A stretch of DNA of 64,000 nt, from contig JABWDB010000001.1 in the NCBI GenBank assembly GCA_019614645.1, positions 25,847,501 to 25,911,500 on the forward strand, read 5' to 3'. Made by a program: the position numbers and the translations under genes. Under the pieces are notes generated by a model that saw only the letters and a list, made by a program, of their open reading frames with translations, was not told where the DNA came from and did not search any database. This stretch comes from Stratiolaelaps scimitus (lineage: Eukaryota; Arthropoda; Arachnida; Mesostigmata; Laelapidae). Position 1 is the first letter of the stretch; every line of letters begins with the position of its first letter. Below are positions 23,301 to 51,300 of this stretch, piece after piece.

Positions 23301-24174
23301 AGTGGGTGCTTGGCCCACACATACCCTAACACGGCAAGCAACCAATTACCACGACATGTATGTAGTGACAGTCGGGCCTTTGAGTTGAGATATACATACA
23401 TATATATATATGTCCTCAGGCAATCCATTTCATGACAGGCGGGGCGGGGCAGCATTGCCATTCGGGCACACGCTCTCACGCATTGCATTAACGTCTTCCT
23501 TCCGCGATAGCCTGAGCGCGCTCGCTCGCGCGCGCGAACATCATCGGTTTTCGTCAGCCGCGTTGAGTGTCTCACTCTGCCGAATCTTGAATTCTGTCTG
23601 TGTTCGATGCCGATCGCGGGGCCAACGGAAGCCGGTCAGCCGTCGAGGGTGCGTGTTCACAGTGCTTCGATGATCACTATCTAATGGACAGTGCGGCGGC
23701 GGCGGAGGAGGACTGTACCGTCTGTGTTTCGATTGGAAGCAGAAACGAGGAATTCGAAGTAGACAGACAGAAACAGAGAGAGTGAGATAGACGATGGGGG
23801 AGATATGAGGGGTCATGAGCGAACATGAATCAAGTCGTTTAGAGACAACCAGACGCGGAATCAACCAAAAATATGGAACTGATGCCATTTTTAGTCTGGA
23901 GCATCGCTTCGCCGTCCCCTCCACATTGCCTTTGTCGTATACGGCCCTGCATATGTAACTCTATCTATTAGCTGGTATTAGCGCACGGTACAAGTGGCGA
24001 GGATTCAACGGAATACATATTCGTTCTTTTTGTGGATATTGCTCGGCAGATAGTCGGATTAGGTCGAGAAGAGCACGTTAAAGTTTTGGAAAAAATCGAA
24101 TCTGAAAGACGTAACGAAGTTATTTGCACATTTCCGGACGCCCGTCAATGCAGCACCAAATTTACCTTGGTAAC

Positions 24175-24218
<44 letters not shown>

Positions 24219-27200
24219 TACATATAGGCGCAATTTTGGCACACAGTGAAATCGAAGGAGGATCATCCAATAGCAATCATTGGACGAAAGTGAACAATGC
24301 AGGCAGATAGAATGACCTCGAAATGTTGTTGGCCTATTTTATTGCCAGACTCGCCGTCATCGGATGTTGCTTTATCCAGCGATCATTCTCTCTATTCCCT
24401 GGACGGGTCCGCGCGCTTGCTGTGGGAAACGCTGATGGCGCATCGATGCTCTTAGGCGATGTTCCACGCACCAGTAGACACACCTTTGCGCGTGATACCT
24501 CTGACACTTCGTGGTACGACCGCCTCTTCCTCCCATACACGACAGCGCAGCACAGCAAGCCGGCGGGGGCCGCTGTCATTGTATCCGAGTGGTGCGACGC
24601 CGTGCCGGCCGGAATTGCAATGTGACCCCATGATTCGCATCATGCCGAAGCAAGGGTATTGAACGACAAATAGAGTTACCTAACGCAAAACCCCGACCTC
24701 AGCGCTCCACGGCCATCGATCGCGTGGTGGACGTCGGCTACTTTCTGCTCTCCTACTATAGGGTGGCTGTAGGAACATATACGGCCAGCTTGAGTTTCTT
24801 CTTGTTCGACTGAAGTGGCTGCCCACAAACAGCTAAATCGATCGACACCAATAGAGCCGCGGAACAAGCAGAATCACAGCCGAACGGGAGCAGTATTCGA
24901 TATCAGTAAACAGGCCGTCGTCCTCGGCCACGCCTGTGTCCGCGTTCATATAATGTTACAGTTGGCTAGAGTCCTACTCCCCTCCCACATGTCAGCCTTA
25001 CTGGTATCATTGAACAAATGTATTCATTAGCACGCAAGGCGTCATCAAGTGGCGCTAAGTGAAATCTAAGACCAATGATCGCTTCCGGAAGCCATGCGTC
25101 GATGAGCCCTCGGGTCCGGACATATGGGCATGTGTACGCGTCAACAAAACTTTCTCGTTCGAACCAACCAACATCTGCGCGGTTGACTCTCGATCGGACT
25201 ATGGCGGACTATTGTAGTTGTCAGTGGGGGAAGACCGGAAGTAATGTTGTGTTTTATACAAGGGGATGTATCTTTTCGAGTGGCAGGGTACTCGTATTAT
25301 GGAAACTGAATTCAGAATAGCGATATCGATCGTGTCTTCTGGATTTCGATCAGGCAATCCCCCCATCACGGTCAATTGCTAGAATAGTCGAGTATCTTCC
25401 ACTCTGTGATTACCTATTTCTCATGACATACAGTCTATAAAGTTTCCCCGTGATACCAAAATATTCCAGAATCACCCTCTGTTCGTAGCATTCTTACCCT
25501 CCCTCTCACTCTCTCTCTCTCGACGGAGATCAAACGAAACGCGACGAAATAACCTATACGTCTATACTAACAAGGATAAAATTCTACAGTAGCACTGTTC
25601 ATCAAATAACAAAAAACAACAATTCGTGAACCTTCGAAAAATAACGCTCCATCGCCTGTTTATGTATTTGTGTGAATGTACTTGCCTAGCACTCGAACCT
25701 ATTTCAATGATTCGACCAAAGGGCCCCCGGTGTTGGGTTGGCTATATTGGATTCGCGAAAGGAGATTGGCCATAAATACATTTATTTAGCTCCTCAACAG
25801 CGCAAGCGGATGAGAGAGGCGGGATATCGATATTTCTTTTATCTCCTTTATAAATCTATCACGGGGCAGTGTGGAGGAATTGATCTCCTTCAGCAGGGGG
25901 GGGGTCAGTGTTAGAAGCCGCCGCGTCGGCACCACCCAGCCGCTTGCTGGCCATTCTTGCCGCCGTCGCCGCCGTCGCCGCCGCCGCTGCGCTTGCGTAC
26001 GGACAGCTCAATGTTGATCGGGGCTAAGCGCTTCACCGGGAGATCTCGTGCTCTCCATCTATCTCTCTGTGTATCTGCCTCTTTCGAAGGAGATCCAATA
26101 AGAATTCTCTGTCCTACGCCTACTTCGCCTCTTCTCCCTTTAAACAGATCTTCTCTAGTCCCTCTAGTCGCAAACTCGATCTCCGCCGCCCAAACCTCGG
26201 TCGGCCGACCTCGATAGTCCTGAATCAAAATCGAGCTCACTGCCAGCCAGTGCCACAGTGATCGAAGCGGTGTTCCGCTGGCGGAAAGATGTCACTTGGG
26301 CTCGAAACGAAACAAAAAAAAAACCAACAGATTCAAACAGTACGAACTCATGAATAGCTAGAATGACCAGGTCTATGCAAGAAACGGAGTCGTTGGGATC
26401 GACACGGCCAGAGGCAAGCTCGTACCATCCAGTCTTATCGTGTTAAGTGGGTGAATATCTCTCGATCATTATCTTTGTACTATTTATCTTATGTTTTGCT
26501 AGGCTTAAATACCGGGAACGTCTAGTGGTTCAGCGCCTTGGTGCCGCTTAATGAAGATGCCCTTCATGAAGATAATGTCTGTGGCAAGCGGCAATGTTAG
26601 CGTTAGCATTTTCTAGGAACGTTTGAAATCAAACTAGTGCAGTCGCCGAGCGCCTTCTTATACAATTTAGCAAAGATCTGCAACAACTTCAAAGAGATTC
26701 GCCAACGAACTGCCGCGGCTGGCCAGCCGCGCCTGGGCAACTCGCGAGGCCTCGCTCTCTCTCGTCTTTGGAGGGATCAACGGAGAGCTCTAGTCGTGTC
26801 TATGATGACTGGCTGTTGCAAATCACCTCGTGCGGTTTGCTCGCAGGCAGACAGACGCTTGGCCGCTTCAATGAGCTCCCCAGATGGTTTCTAACTCGAT
26901 CGTGAAGCCGAGCCTTCCTCGACGTTCGTTGCCGGGGACGCGGCAGCGCCGGCGGCGGCGGCGGCTTCGGTCAGTTGAGGCTGCTGAAGACAGCAGCATT
27001 GGCAGCAAATTCGATTAGTCGACAATTAGACTGATCATCTCGGTCGCGGCGCCAATTTACACTTTTAATAGAACGGCGATTCCATTAGAACGTTAGCTCG
27101 ACAAACTAGCACCACAAGGGGTATCGCGTAGATCGTCTACTGCTGCAGCTACTGCAGTCGTAGCCGCTGATCTCGCAGACGCCACAGCGCTCGTTTCGGC

Positions 27201-30200
27201 CAACAACACCTGCATTATGTATAGACACAAGTGCGGCCGTCAATATCATGAACAGGGCGGTATTTAGGTGTCATGTATTTCATATGATAATAATGTCATT
27301 TGAGCAGCTATCCGTAAAGGAACAATGATTTTGATTTATCAATTACCTTAGTACGAGCGCAATTTAAAAGCGTGAAATCGATGATCGTTTCTATACTACT
27401 GAACAAATTCGGATCTTTTGAACCTGTCTGTACACCTTCTACAGCACATAGTGTTGAGTGTGGGGGACCGTGGAATATTGTAGGTGTAGCAATTAAATGT
27501 ATTTCCAGTTCCTTTAGCAAATGGTTATGCCTCATTAAGGCGCATAATTATTCCATCATGTTTCCGATTATTACTTGCTGTGATGTACCATACACAATGC
27601 CTATTTTCGTTCTACAAATGAACACGAAGCCTAAAAAAATAGCTCACAAAACACACACACACACATAGGATCAGCGACGAATACCACTATGATGACTATG
27701 TACTGTCACTAGAAATTTACCAGAATAGTATTATAATCTGCCGACGCCGCCGACACTTGCCCCAAGTTTTTTCCGCTTTCGTTCGCTGGGTGACAAGTTC
27801 GCATTGACCAAATATCCGTTTCCCTCAGCTCTTTCCTCATTTTCTTCTTCTTCTTTTTCTCCTCCTCCGACTTACACTGCCACCATTTGTTATCTAATCA
27901 TCTTATCTCTGCTCTCCGATCTGTCTGTCTTTCTTTGTCCTCTCCTATCTCGCACATCGTGCCACCGTGTCTCCCCTCCCAACCCGCCCGCGGTTCAACT
28001 CACTGACGATGTCGCGTCCTGGCATCCGACTGGTGGCTCCCTGTTTCCTTGCTCAGGGCCAACGTCCCGCTGTTTCCTTCCTCATCCTTCATTTGCTCTG
28101 TCGAAACGGAGCAAGCGAGGGCAAAGGGAATGAATCAAATCGATTACTCGAAGAGTTATGTAAATCCTGCCTCTCAGCGCCCTTCTTCGCGCCCCGCTTA
28201 GCCCCGTCCGCTTCCCAATCTTTTCCCTCTCACTATCTCTCTCTCTCTCTCTCTGTTCATCTCTCTCATCTCTTCCTTGTCGACGCAGACTGGTCCCTTG
28301 TCTCGACGAAGCTTAAGGCTACTCCGACCCCTTCTGTCACATCGATCCATTGAAATTTGCTCGCACCACGGAGGCTTTACTGCGTTTATGCCTCTACGAC
28401 ACTGGGTCCCGACTTGGGTCTCCTCGTTCCGGACGCTCTACCCCGACGGCATTCCCACGAGCTGTCCCATTGCATGCGTGTCCTAAATATACTCATCCTT
28501 TCCCGCTCCGCCCCTTTGAGGTCGAGCAGCAGGGGGAGAAAAAAGATGTCGAAACACCTCGACCAGTCCCCGCGTGGCTGTGCGCGAAGGGGGGACAACA
28601 ACCTTTTCCAGGGAGGGACAGAGAGAGAGAGCTGGGTGTTGTTGCGTCCAACGCTCTTTGCCATGTTGTTTTTCTCTGATGGCATTGTGCTGCCTGTCAG
28701 TCAACAAGTTGGTCTCGAGCTCTATCAAGGCAAAGACAGCTCTTGGTGCTGAGACCGCGGTTACGCCGGGGCGTGAGTGAAGGAGGTAATACCGAGTCCA
28801 AGCAAAAGCGTGTTACTGGTACCGCTGTCGCTGCACTGGGTAGAAACTGGTCCGGTGCAAGCCACAGCAGCTGCGTGCAGAAGCTGCACCAGGACACGTG
28901 GCATGCGGCAAGACAAGAGCGGAATGGCTGTGGATGCAAGGTTTTCCTAACGAATATCGCCATGACGATGGCCAGCGGCTGAGGAGCGATAGTTGTACGA
29001 GCACAGGGCTTGGGTCAAGCCCCTAGCCCACCCAGCGACTACATCCCACCCAGCGAAACTTGCCGCTATGGGATTTTGGGGAGCGGCCAGAGGGTGTCGG
29101 AGCGACGTAGCCATCAAATATGCTTCTAATCGAATCAGACAGCGGTGAAGGAGACACTGGGCCAGGCGGCGGCACACACACACACACACTGGGAGAACAA
29201 CGGAGAATAAATAAAGTGAGAATATTAAATCCACCTCTGACACTTCGCCTTATTACTAAAACAATAATAATTACACTATAATCACATTTGCGGGAGAGAA
29301 GTGGAAGAGGCTGGGGCCACGAGGGTGGGAGCCACGAGCCGTCGGCGGACGCGATGGAGAAAGCCGTGGCCGCCGTCCCAGTGGCGGAGACGGCAAATGC
29401 CACCGCGATGGCCACCGCTCCCGCTGTCGTTGACTGGCTCTGCTGGCTATTCTTCTATCTGCTGCTGCTGCTATTATTATTATTGTATTGTCGAGACCCG
29501 GTTGTGATCGTGCCCTCTGCTAGCCCGGGGATCCCCTCCGTGAGAGACCTCCGTGTCGTCTGCCTCAGCCTGCTCCCTGCTCGAGATGACGATGTGTTTT
29601 CTCCGGCTTCTCGCCTGCAGATTCCGGGGTGGGATTTCTGTAGGGGTCGACAAAACACCGCCACGAGCACGACGGCACAGCCACACCCCCGGTCCCTCCC
29701 AGCCATTCGCCATTGGGACTGCTGCACCGGGACAGCGGCCGTTGACTGTCGTGTCGCGTAGCGGTTGCTGCGGACGCGAACAACAAACACCGCTCGTTGC
29801 GGGTGGGGCGGACGAACGGGCGGACGAATACAGACAGGCTGGCGCTGCTCGCGCCTCGCTCGTTAGCAGAACACAAAACGCCCGACGTAATTAACTCACG
29901 TTAATTTCGAACACGAGCATCTTGCGTCGTCTCTGTAATAAAAATGTACGCGTCCGCCTTCTTCTGGCCATTATCAATTACCAAACATATGATTGGCTCA
30001 GATAGTCAAGCGTCATTTTGAATTGTTTCTGGTATTTGCAGGAAGAATAGTGTACACACACACACACATGTAAATTGGCAAATTATTTTTATAGAGAGAA
30101 CTGGGCAGCTCCGTTGGATCAAATACGGACGTATAACGGACACGTAGACGTCTTCGCGTGATGAGAGATATGGAAAGGTCGTTGTTGTGATACAACTACA

Positions 30201-33200
30201 GACTACATATACGTGGGCGTTTTCGACGACTTGCTATGAATGACAAAGTAGTTTGGCTGATACAGGAGGGATTTAAAGCATATTCATTCATATGTATACT
30301 AGTTTTTATTGAGCTCTCTTTCATTAAGGATTTATATTTACCATTCATGCTTTTGGTGAATTGACATTTGGACTCTCGCTCTCGATTCTATTTGTCTGGC
30401 ATTATTGTCTTGGTTCACCGTGGTGCTGCCGTAGACAATGTGTTGGTCATCTCCCTATACATATATATATATACGTATATATATGTGCCAACTTTCATAT
30501 ATTGAGTTCGAATAAGCTAAATGAGGTAAGCAAAGATCGAGATATGGCAGTAAAGTTCACCCATCCGAGCGCCGCCACTAGTGCGCTATCCATCAATATC
30601 ATTAGGCCATTAATGTATAATTAGCGCACAACTGCTAACGAATACTAATAAGTCCAATAATAATTAGCAGTCACTGATCTGCTCTGGTACACTTGCAGCA
30701 TGCAGGCCTACACACGTCGATCCGTACACAGATACCTGTTGTACACACGCACAGTCCCACTCTATCGCCCAACCCTGGCCAGCCTTTCGTTGCTCTTCAA
30801 ACATGAAGATTAAATATCACTATTGTATCATGTTTAGTGTCAATGACCATTATACCTAGCAATAGCACACGCGTCGGAGGCATCGCACCGAAGCTTATCA
30901 GCGAATAAGCATTACCTTTCTATCTGTTGTGCACAACAACAACCAATATACCGTCTCGGTGGCGTCGTACAAGCTGGCATTAGCCCTTGTCTGTGTTGTA
31001 GCAGGAAACGGGATGTAGTATAGCTCTCATATGTATGTATTATATAATACAGTATGATATGTGCGTGTATATCTCCCGTACGGCCGGCGGCATCGTCAGT
31101 CGCGTACGGGCGTGCGGTCGGTCGGTCGGTCCGGCGACTCTCTACCGAAGCCGGCTACGGAGCCGATCTAGGCCTAATCTAGCAGCCAGCCACCTCATTG
31201 TCGTTCGTCGTCCTTCTCGTCGTCGCAGTTATCGTACGCGCTGGTGTTCTCCTCGCTGCTTCCGCCGTTATCGAAGCTCCCGCCCGCGGGTCCGCATGCC
31301 TTCGTGTCTCCATCTGGCCTCAGCCTCTGCTTGCGCCCCTCCATTCCAGGGGAGAGGACGAGGAGGAGGAGGAGGAGGAGGCATACTTAACTAGAGAGAT
31401 GCAATTATCTCCGTGGGTAACGGCGGCAACCGCCGGCAGAGGCGTAGTCATGGCGTCGGAGGCCGGCGCCGCGCGAACGCTGCGGGGGCTGCTGGTGCAT
31501 CACCGACTACGAGACACCGAGATCGAGGGAAGGAGAGAGGGAAGGCTAAGGAACGATAGAAAAGCCAAGGAAGAGTGAGTCGCCACGGTAGTGCCACGAA
31601 CAACACAGGTAGATGAACGCATGAGCGAGGCCTCAGACTGAACGCGCGGTACCCTCGATGCAATAGCACACGCGGGTCCAGAGGACTATGTGTCTCATCC
31701 ACATAGTTCCCATGAGACACCTCCCGGTCCTCGCCCAGGTATAATAGTGGACAACCGACTCACTCTCGATTGCGCAAGCATGGACTTCCAATCCTCGAAT
31801 ATACCTTCATTCATTTTGAGCTGTATTGACAGACTTCGAAGATGCCTAGACTACCGCCGATGGATGCTTTAGGTCTTTCGTAGGTAGACGCTCAATGATA
31901 TTCTTCTCTTCCCCCGAATCCCATCATCCGCTTTCCCGCGGATCCACGAGGATCGCAAGCCTATACTTTCTTGTCGTGTTACTCCACGCCGCACGACGGT
32001 CGCTCAGTGGAAGCTGGATGGAGGTGGCGGTTTGTCCGTCAGCCGCAGCAGCACAGACCGACTTGCCTCCATTAGTCAGTTTCGAAGCAGCCGAGCAGTA
32101 GCAGCAGCGATGCGTTCGCCAGCCTCTACCGCAACTAGGCGGCACGAGCATTTGCAACCGCTCCCAATGCGCGCACTCTCCTTCTCAGCTCCTTAATTCT
32201 CTCTCCCTCAGTCTCGCCGTTACTTCCGTGATAGAGAGATAGAGAAAAGAGAGCGAGAGAGAGAAAGAGAGATAGAGTAACCAAGCGAATAACAACAGCT
32301 GGATCGAAAGCTAACCGAGCTGTTCCCTCGTATTAGGTCGACAGTAGGCGTCGCAGTCGTAGTGCGCCGGCCTACGGGTGAGCACTCCACACAGAGCCAG
32401 GAGGAGCGGGCAAGGCCGGCCGGCCGAGCGGCCGAACCTCGCTGGAGACTGCACGGAGGGACAGAGGAGCTGCCGGAACAGCGAGAGCCAGTGGGATTTG
32501 GGAATAGAATTAGATAATAAACAATTGGCTAAATTATATCTTTTTATCCACCGGTGGGAATTGCTTAGCCAGACGGCTCGCAGCCGACGTCTCGCGGCCC
32601 GGGAAGATAATGAGGGAATGAACGAAGTCGGGAAACACTCGAGGAGCAGCAGCAGCCGCAGCGGGACAAGGGGAAGCTGCCAATGTTTCTTCTATTCATA
32701 GCCGGGGGGTTACCGCCACCAGTGGAGCCACACTGAGCGGATTTCGGACTCACATTAGGACGTGGCAGGCCGTGGCGAATGACTGAATAATGAATGAATG
32801 GAGATATTTGTAATTGTGACTGGTTGAAACCACTGGCCCTAAGAGAACTATGGGAATATGACAACAGGCAACATACGCCATGCACTGTTATCTTAATCAT
32901 GGGAGGTTTTAGGTGGGTGCAAATCATGTAGAGGATTCGCCATTTTGCGCGACAAAGATGATGCTAATGACCTGAGAGTTAGATATGTGAGACGCGTTCT
33001 GAGCAGTCGCGCCCCGTTCACTCTGGAGCGAGTAACACGAGGCGGCTGTCGAAATAGAGCAAACCAATTATTACACGTTGCCAATTATTAATACCATACG
33101 ATAGTGAAATCAATGAATGTCAATATCGGCCGGCGAAAGTGAACTATGGCGCTTACCTAGTTATGCTATTATAATTTCGATTTGTCACTGTGATCCATGC

Positions 33201-33639
33201 TTATGCTATTATATTTATGGGTTCGTGTTTGTGCTATGTTTCCTGGTACTGGTTTGATTCTACAGGTGTAAAGAGTATTAGAATATTTGTACAATTTTTT
33301 TTGTTAGATTAAAAGCGAAAATCCGTCATTGACAGCGGAATTCACTACTAGAGTATTCGCCACGGCACAGTAACAGTTCTGCTCACGAAAAGCTGGGGAC
33401 TCCTTGGAGACTTGGGCCTCGGGGGATATTTGGAGATATCAACTGAACTGAATTCTGCCTCTGTCCCCGATCCTATCACGACTAGAAATGTTAATAAGCC
33501 AGTATTACTATTGCTAGCAATTGAAAGCCCGCTTTTTGTATCTGACAGCTGATCACAGAGGATGCTTATCACTGGAACAATTCTGGCTGAACAACTTCTA
33601 ATTCATGCTTTCTTCTTCGGACTGATTTCACTTGTGTAG
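20314..33639. other. Alternating GC-rich islands and AT-rich DNA; no gene recognised
   Basis: GC-rich islands lie near 20.3-21.6, 23.4-23.9, 24.4-25.3, 25.9-27.2, 27.9-29.9 and 31.0-32.7 kb. Each is open in several frames on both strands, with low-complexity peptides. A GAG run at about 31.36-31.38 kb is followed by a donor-like AAGA|GTGAGT at 31575, a possible 5' UTR exon for Drgx. Pyrimidine-rich DNA fills 27.8-28.4 kb. No domain, tRNA or mobile element was recognised. Confidence 0.35.
24177..24216. repeat. (TA)n microsatellite, longest in the window
   Basis: About 20 pure TA units. Confidence 0.95.
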
Positions 33640-33651
33640 TCTCCATCATCG
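33640..33651 (+). other. Drgx: Probable start of the exon holding the Drgx initiation codon (5' UTR part)
   Basis: The sequence TTTCACTTGTGTAG ends at 33639 and is a plausible splice acceptor 12 bp before the ATG, preceded by a pyrimidine-rich stretch. If used, the 5' UTR begins in an exon further upstream. Donor-like sites followed by suitable sequence occur at 14698 (CCAG|GTCAGT) and 31575 (AAGA|GTGAGT), but which one, if either, is used cannot be told from sequence alone. Confidence 0.45.
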
Positions 33652-47467
<13,816 letters not shown>

Positions 47468-47900
47468 AGCGCGATTCTATCTGCAGTTACGCGGCTGCCC
47501 CGTTTTTCGCGAATAAAAATCACTGACAGCGTGGCAGCGAGCTATCCTACAGTGGAGCTGTATCGGTGATCGTGGTCAAACGTCAACCAGCCTAAACGAA
47601 TGTCTTCCAATAACTACATAGAGAGAGAGAGAGATAAAGAAATAAAGAGAACATCATGGACAGGCGCTGACAATATATATATATATATATATATATACTG
47701 GGAAGCATATTTATAATAATACATTCAGAAACGCGCGTATAACCAATCGTACATTAGCATTAGTGGACGTTTTCTAATTTTAGACATGAAGACATGTTGT
47801 TTTTTGCCACAGTTGATTACTTTTGAGTAGCCGTTGTAGTCAATCCGTAAGTGATTTGCCTGTAGTAATACGAATGCAATAAACTACAAACAAACATTAT
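47468..47900 (+). promoter_or_regulatory. Drgx: Drgx probable 3' UTR with three AATAAA signals
   Basis: AATAAA hexamers occur at 47512-47517, 47641-47646 and 47878-47883 after the TGA. The first is only about 45 bp downstream, so the later ones are more likely ends for a typical UTR. A (TA)n tract at 47672-47697 would lie inside a long UTR. The DNA beyond about 48.0 kb is AT-rich with AAT/GAT runs. Confidence 0.55.
47672..47697. repeat. (AT)n microsatellite in the probable Drgx 3' UTR
   Basis: About 13 AT units between the second and third AATAAA signals. Confidence 0.9.
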
Positions 47901-50900
47901 AACCGGCGGAACATTCGATGGACTGGTATCCTCCCGCGAAGGCAACGCTTAGAGGAAATGCGGTTCGGTAAATACGCGCAATGATGTCTTTACGACAAAA
48001 AAAAACATTAACTAATTTAAACTCCTTTCACAAGTAATAATATATATTATTAATAGTAATAATGTCATATAATGTACGCTAGAAATAATAATGATAACAA
48101 CGATAGAGATTGTGACGATGATAGTACTGATAATATCGAATAATAATAATAATAAGAATAATAACAATACTATTATTACTGCTATTACAGTAAATATAAA
48201 TGACGATAATGATGATGATGATGATAAGTCGCGATGATGAAATCTACATAACTGCAGACAGCGATTAATTTATCTGAAAGCAATCACCGACAGTACCGAG
48301 CTAATTATTCACCAGTACTTACAAAACACATTGTTGTCCTTCTGAGGTAGATACAACTGTGCAATAAGATGCGGGTTATATTATAGTAACTCGCTCAGGC
48401 AAATTACGTTGTCACGAGTATCGATAATTGATATGGCAAACGCAGAAATCGTCCGCCTGCACGGCTTACAATAATTTTTCTTAAACCTTGAAAGCCATTT
48501 GTAGCGTTTGTTCCATTGAACCGAAGAAGTACTCACTGAGAGACACAAACACTCATACAGATATAGCTCACGGCCACCCTGCTCCGTTTCATATCTTGTA
48601 TTATTATCATTATTATTATAATTATAATTATTATGGCTATTACTCGTAAGCACGACAAACTTACAGCAGTGTGAAGTGAACAAGGAAGGCTCGAAGCTCT
48701 GCATCAAGTTTGAGTTGATAACGCCATAGATAGAAATATATTGATATTAAATGACACTAACTAAGGATGATCATGACGACAACAGTATTTATCATTGCTA
48801 TATTCTATATGCCGCCATCTACCAAGCAATCTACTAGCTATGTATTTACTGAGAAAAAGGAGAAAAATAAAAAGAAATCGTGCAAAAATCGTGAGTGAAA
48901 TATATGGAGATCGAGAGAGAGAGAGAGCGAGAGAGAGAGAGACAGCAACGAAAGGAAAATGGATGGCCGACCAAGCCGAGTCTCCCGAGAGCAGCTTCTC
49001 CTCCGCGCCCACCGGATAACTGACATACCTGGCTGACATATAGATCAAGAACGCTTGTATGTGTGTGTGTGTGTATGGGAAGTGGGTGGGTGTCTATGTG
49101 CGTGCATGCGTGCACTGCTACGTGGGTAGCGGACAGAAGTAACCGGTCGGATTTCTTTGTTTGAATAAAGTTGACGCTCAACTCAATATGGGTCATATGT
49201 GTGTTCTCTCTTCCACGTGAATGCTCACCCAGCAGGTGTCGCCAGCTCGAGAGCTCTGCTCGATCTCTAGCTCTGCCGAGAAGCTGGCAGTCTAGCTGTT
49301 CTCGGCAGCATTATTATATGTATGCCTCGCCCTCTAACGACTTCGGGAAGAGCTTTTTCATTGCTGTATCGTATAGCAGTACTGTGGTCCCATATAGAAA
49401 AGTAGATGTCGTCGGAATCATGGCGGCTGGCAGGGCGGCGGGACGGTGGGTATAAAAGTAGCAAGAGGCAAATGAAAAAATTCGTTTTTATTATAGCGCA
49501 GCAACGAAAGCGGCGACAAAGTTCGCAGTGTCTAGCCTCGACGATGAGGAGGGGAGTGGCCCCGCGTTCACTCATGTCAACTATATCTATAGCTTATTAT
49601 CATGGCATCGTTGAAACGCATGACATTGTTGAAACGACAAGGCAGGAACGATCTGTGTCGGCCCAGCCGCCAGCCAATAGTCAGCGTCGACAAACATTGA
49701 GCGCCGCCACTTCCCCGGACACCGGTGGAGGCCGGCTTTCGCCTAGCTGCCTATCTTCACGAGCAGTGTTCCGTCCTTCACACATTCGATGCATAAATGT
49801 GTGTGCATAACGGTAGCGGCTCTTATGTGCTGCTCTAGGCAGCACCTGTAGCGACTAGCAGGCCACCTCCGAGTAGCCTAGAAGAGCGATTGCTTCTCGC
49901 GGCCGCAGAAACAAGAGGGACTCCACTTCGTCGCCACTACAGCCCCGCCACATAGGTGTGGCCCTCTTCACTCTATGTCCTTCAGGATGTGCGTTCCATC
50001 CTCGAGAAAGTCCCCCGAAGTCTCTTCTTTTTCGCCCGGGGTCGCGCTTACCCCAGAAGCCCCTTAGACCTCTGAACCCTCATTTGTGAGGGGCGCAGCC
50101 ACAGGGGTCTGATGGTGCGATGGTGGGGTAGAATAGAGTCGCTCGCACCGATGAAGTTCTCTTCTTCCGCTTCGCTATCCACTCCCAAATGCGGGTGTCC
50201 CAACGAGCCAATCCGACTCCCTATCGGGGGTAATTGTGCTTCATCGAGGAGCAGTAGCAGGGGGTCGAGAATGGCTAGCCCGAGATGAACATACAACTAC
50301 CCAGGTAGAGGATGAGAGAGACAGGGGGAGGGAGAGAGAGAGAGAGACTGTGGGGTTCGGGGGGCTGGGGCTCGGTCGATGCATGTTGTTGTTGTTGTTG
50401 CTGTAGTCTTCATGGATTGCTTGTGGTGGTAGTCGCCGTTTGAGGGGCAGCCGTGCAGCTGACGGGCAGCTGTTACTCCTGCGCTTCAGCTCAGGACGAC
50501 GTGCTGATGGTCCTTCCCGCTAGGGGGGGTTGCGGCCGCGGTGGACCCGCAAGTGGGTGGTTGGCTGGTTGGTTGGTTAGGTGTGTGTTTCGATAGTGCT
50601 AATTTGAGGGGTCGAACGGGCAGAACGCGGGGCGAAATGCGAGAGAGGGATTTGGAGAAGGTAGAGCGAGGCGAAGGACAGAGCGAGAGAGAGAGAGGTG
50701 GTAATGGGAAAGTGATTGGGGAGAAGCTATGTACTGGTAGAGGTTGGGTTTTCGTGTTGTTTTGGGTTAGAGAACGGGTGAGCGATAGGACGGTGCTGCG
50801 AAGGAGGAGGAGGAGTTGAAAGGTGATTGGTGTCGCGAAAACGAATTGAGACAGAATTGGATGGTCATGGCACAGGTGGTGTGGCCGTTCGCTTGGTGGG

Positions 50901-51300
50901 TAAGTCGACAGCGGTGTCGGTGTCAACAATAACAACAACAACAGAAACACGGTCATTGCGCGATACTCATCGCCTTCGACAGCGTGATCAACATCGATTG
51001 ACACGTGCTTGCGACAAACAATTCGAGTTGGGGTAGAAGAAATTTCGAGTACGCCTGGCGAACGTTCTTCGACGGAGGAATATTCAACACCTTGCTGCTG
51101 TTGTGACAGCAGTGAGTTGAAGCTAGCTTGAAAAAGACATGTGCTAGAGAAGGTGTTAAATGAGACCACCGTACGAGGTTAAACAACAATAGCGGATCGG
51201 GATGTTCGTCAATGGATGCGTATATATAGTGTCTGTTTGTCCCGAGTCGAGAGAGTCCATCGTAGGTCGATTGAATTTTCGATTTGAATTTTGCCATCAG
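47901..51300. other. Downstream of Drgx: AT-rich then C/G-asymmetric DNA; no gene recognised
   Basis: AAT/GAT-type runs at 48.1-48.25 and 48.6 kb, a GA run near 48.92 kb and a stretch at 50.3-50.8 kb that is strongly G-rich on the plus strand. A minus-strand frame at 50048-50296 ends in a consensus-like donor (TGGG|GTAAGCG) and is preceded by a long pyrimidine tract, but its peptide is not recognised. Confidence 0.35.

Noticed and set aside
25911..26240. 109-codon minus-strand frame with a Gly/Asp-rich end
   Set aside because: Starts at GTG; a plus-strand frame overlaps it; the Gly/Asp run comes from a GCC/GTC repeat. A splice acceptor is conceivable but nothing links it to a product.
26515..26560. 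Possible A-box (CGTCTAGTGGTTCAGCGCC)
   Set aside because: No B-box within the expected distance and no second copy in the window.
29288..29894. Overlapping 100-157 codon frames on both strands
   Set aside because: Simultaneous openness in GC-rich DNA with a (CTG)n/(ATT)n-encoded hydrophobic run; no consistent exon boundaries.
50486..51169. 227-codon minus-strand frame
   Set aside because: The DNA is strongly C/T-rich on the minus strand, which removes stops; the peptide is mostly Ser/Pro/Leu/Thr with poly-Leu and no domain, and an overlapping frame is also open.
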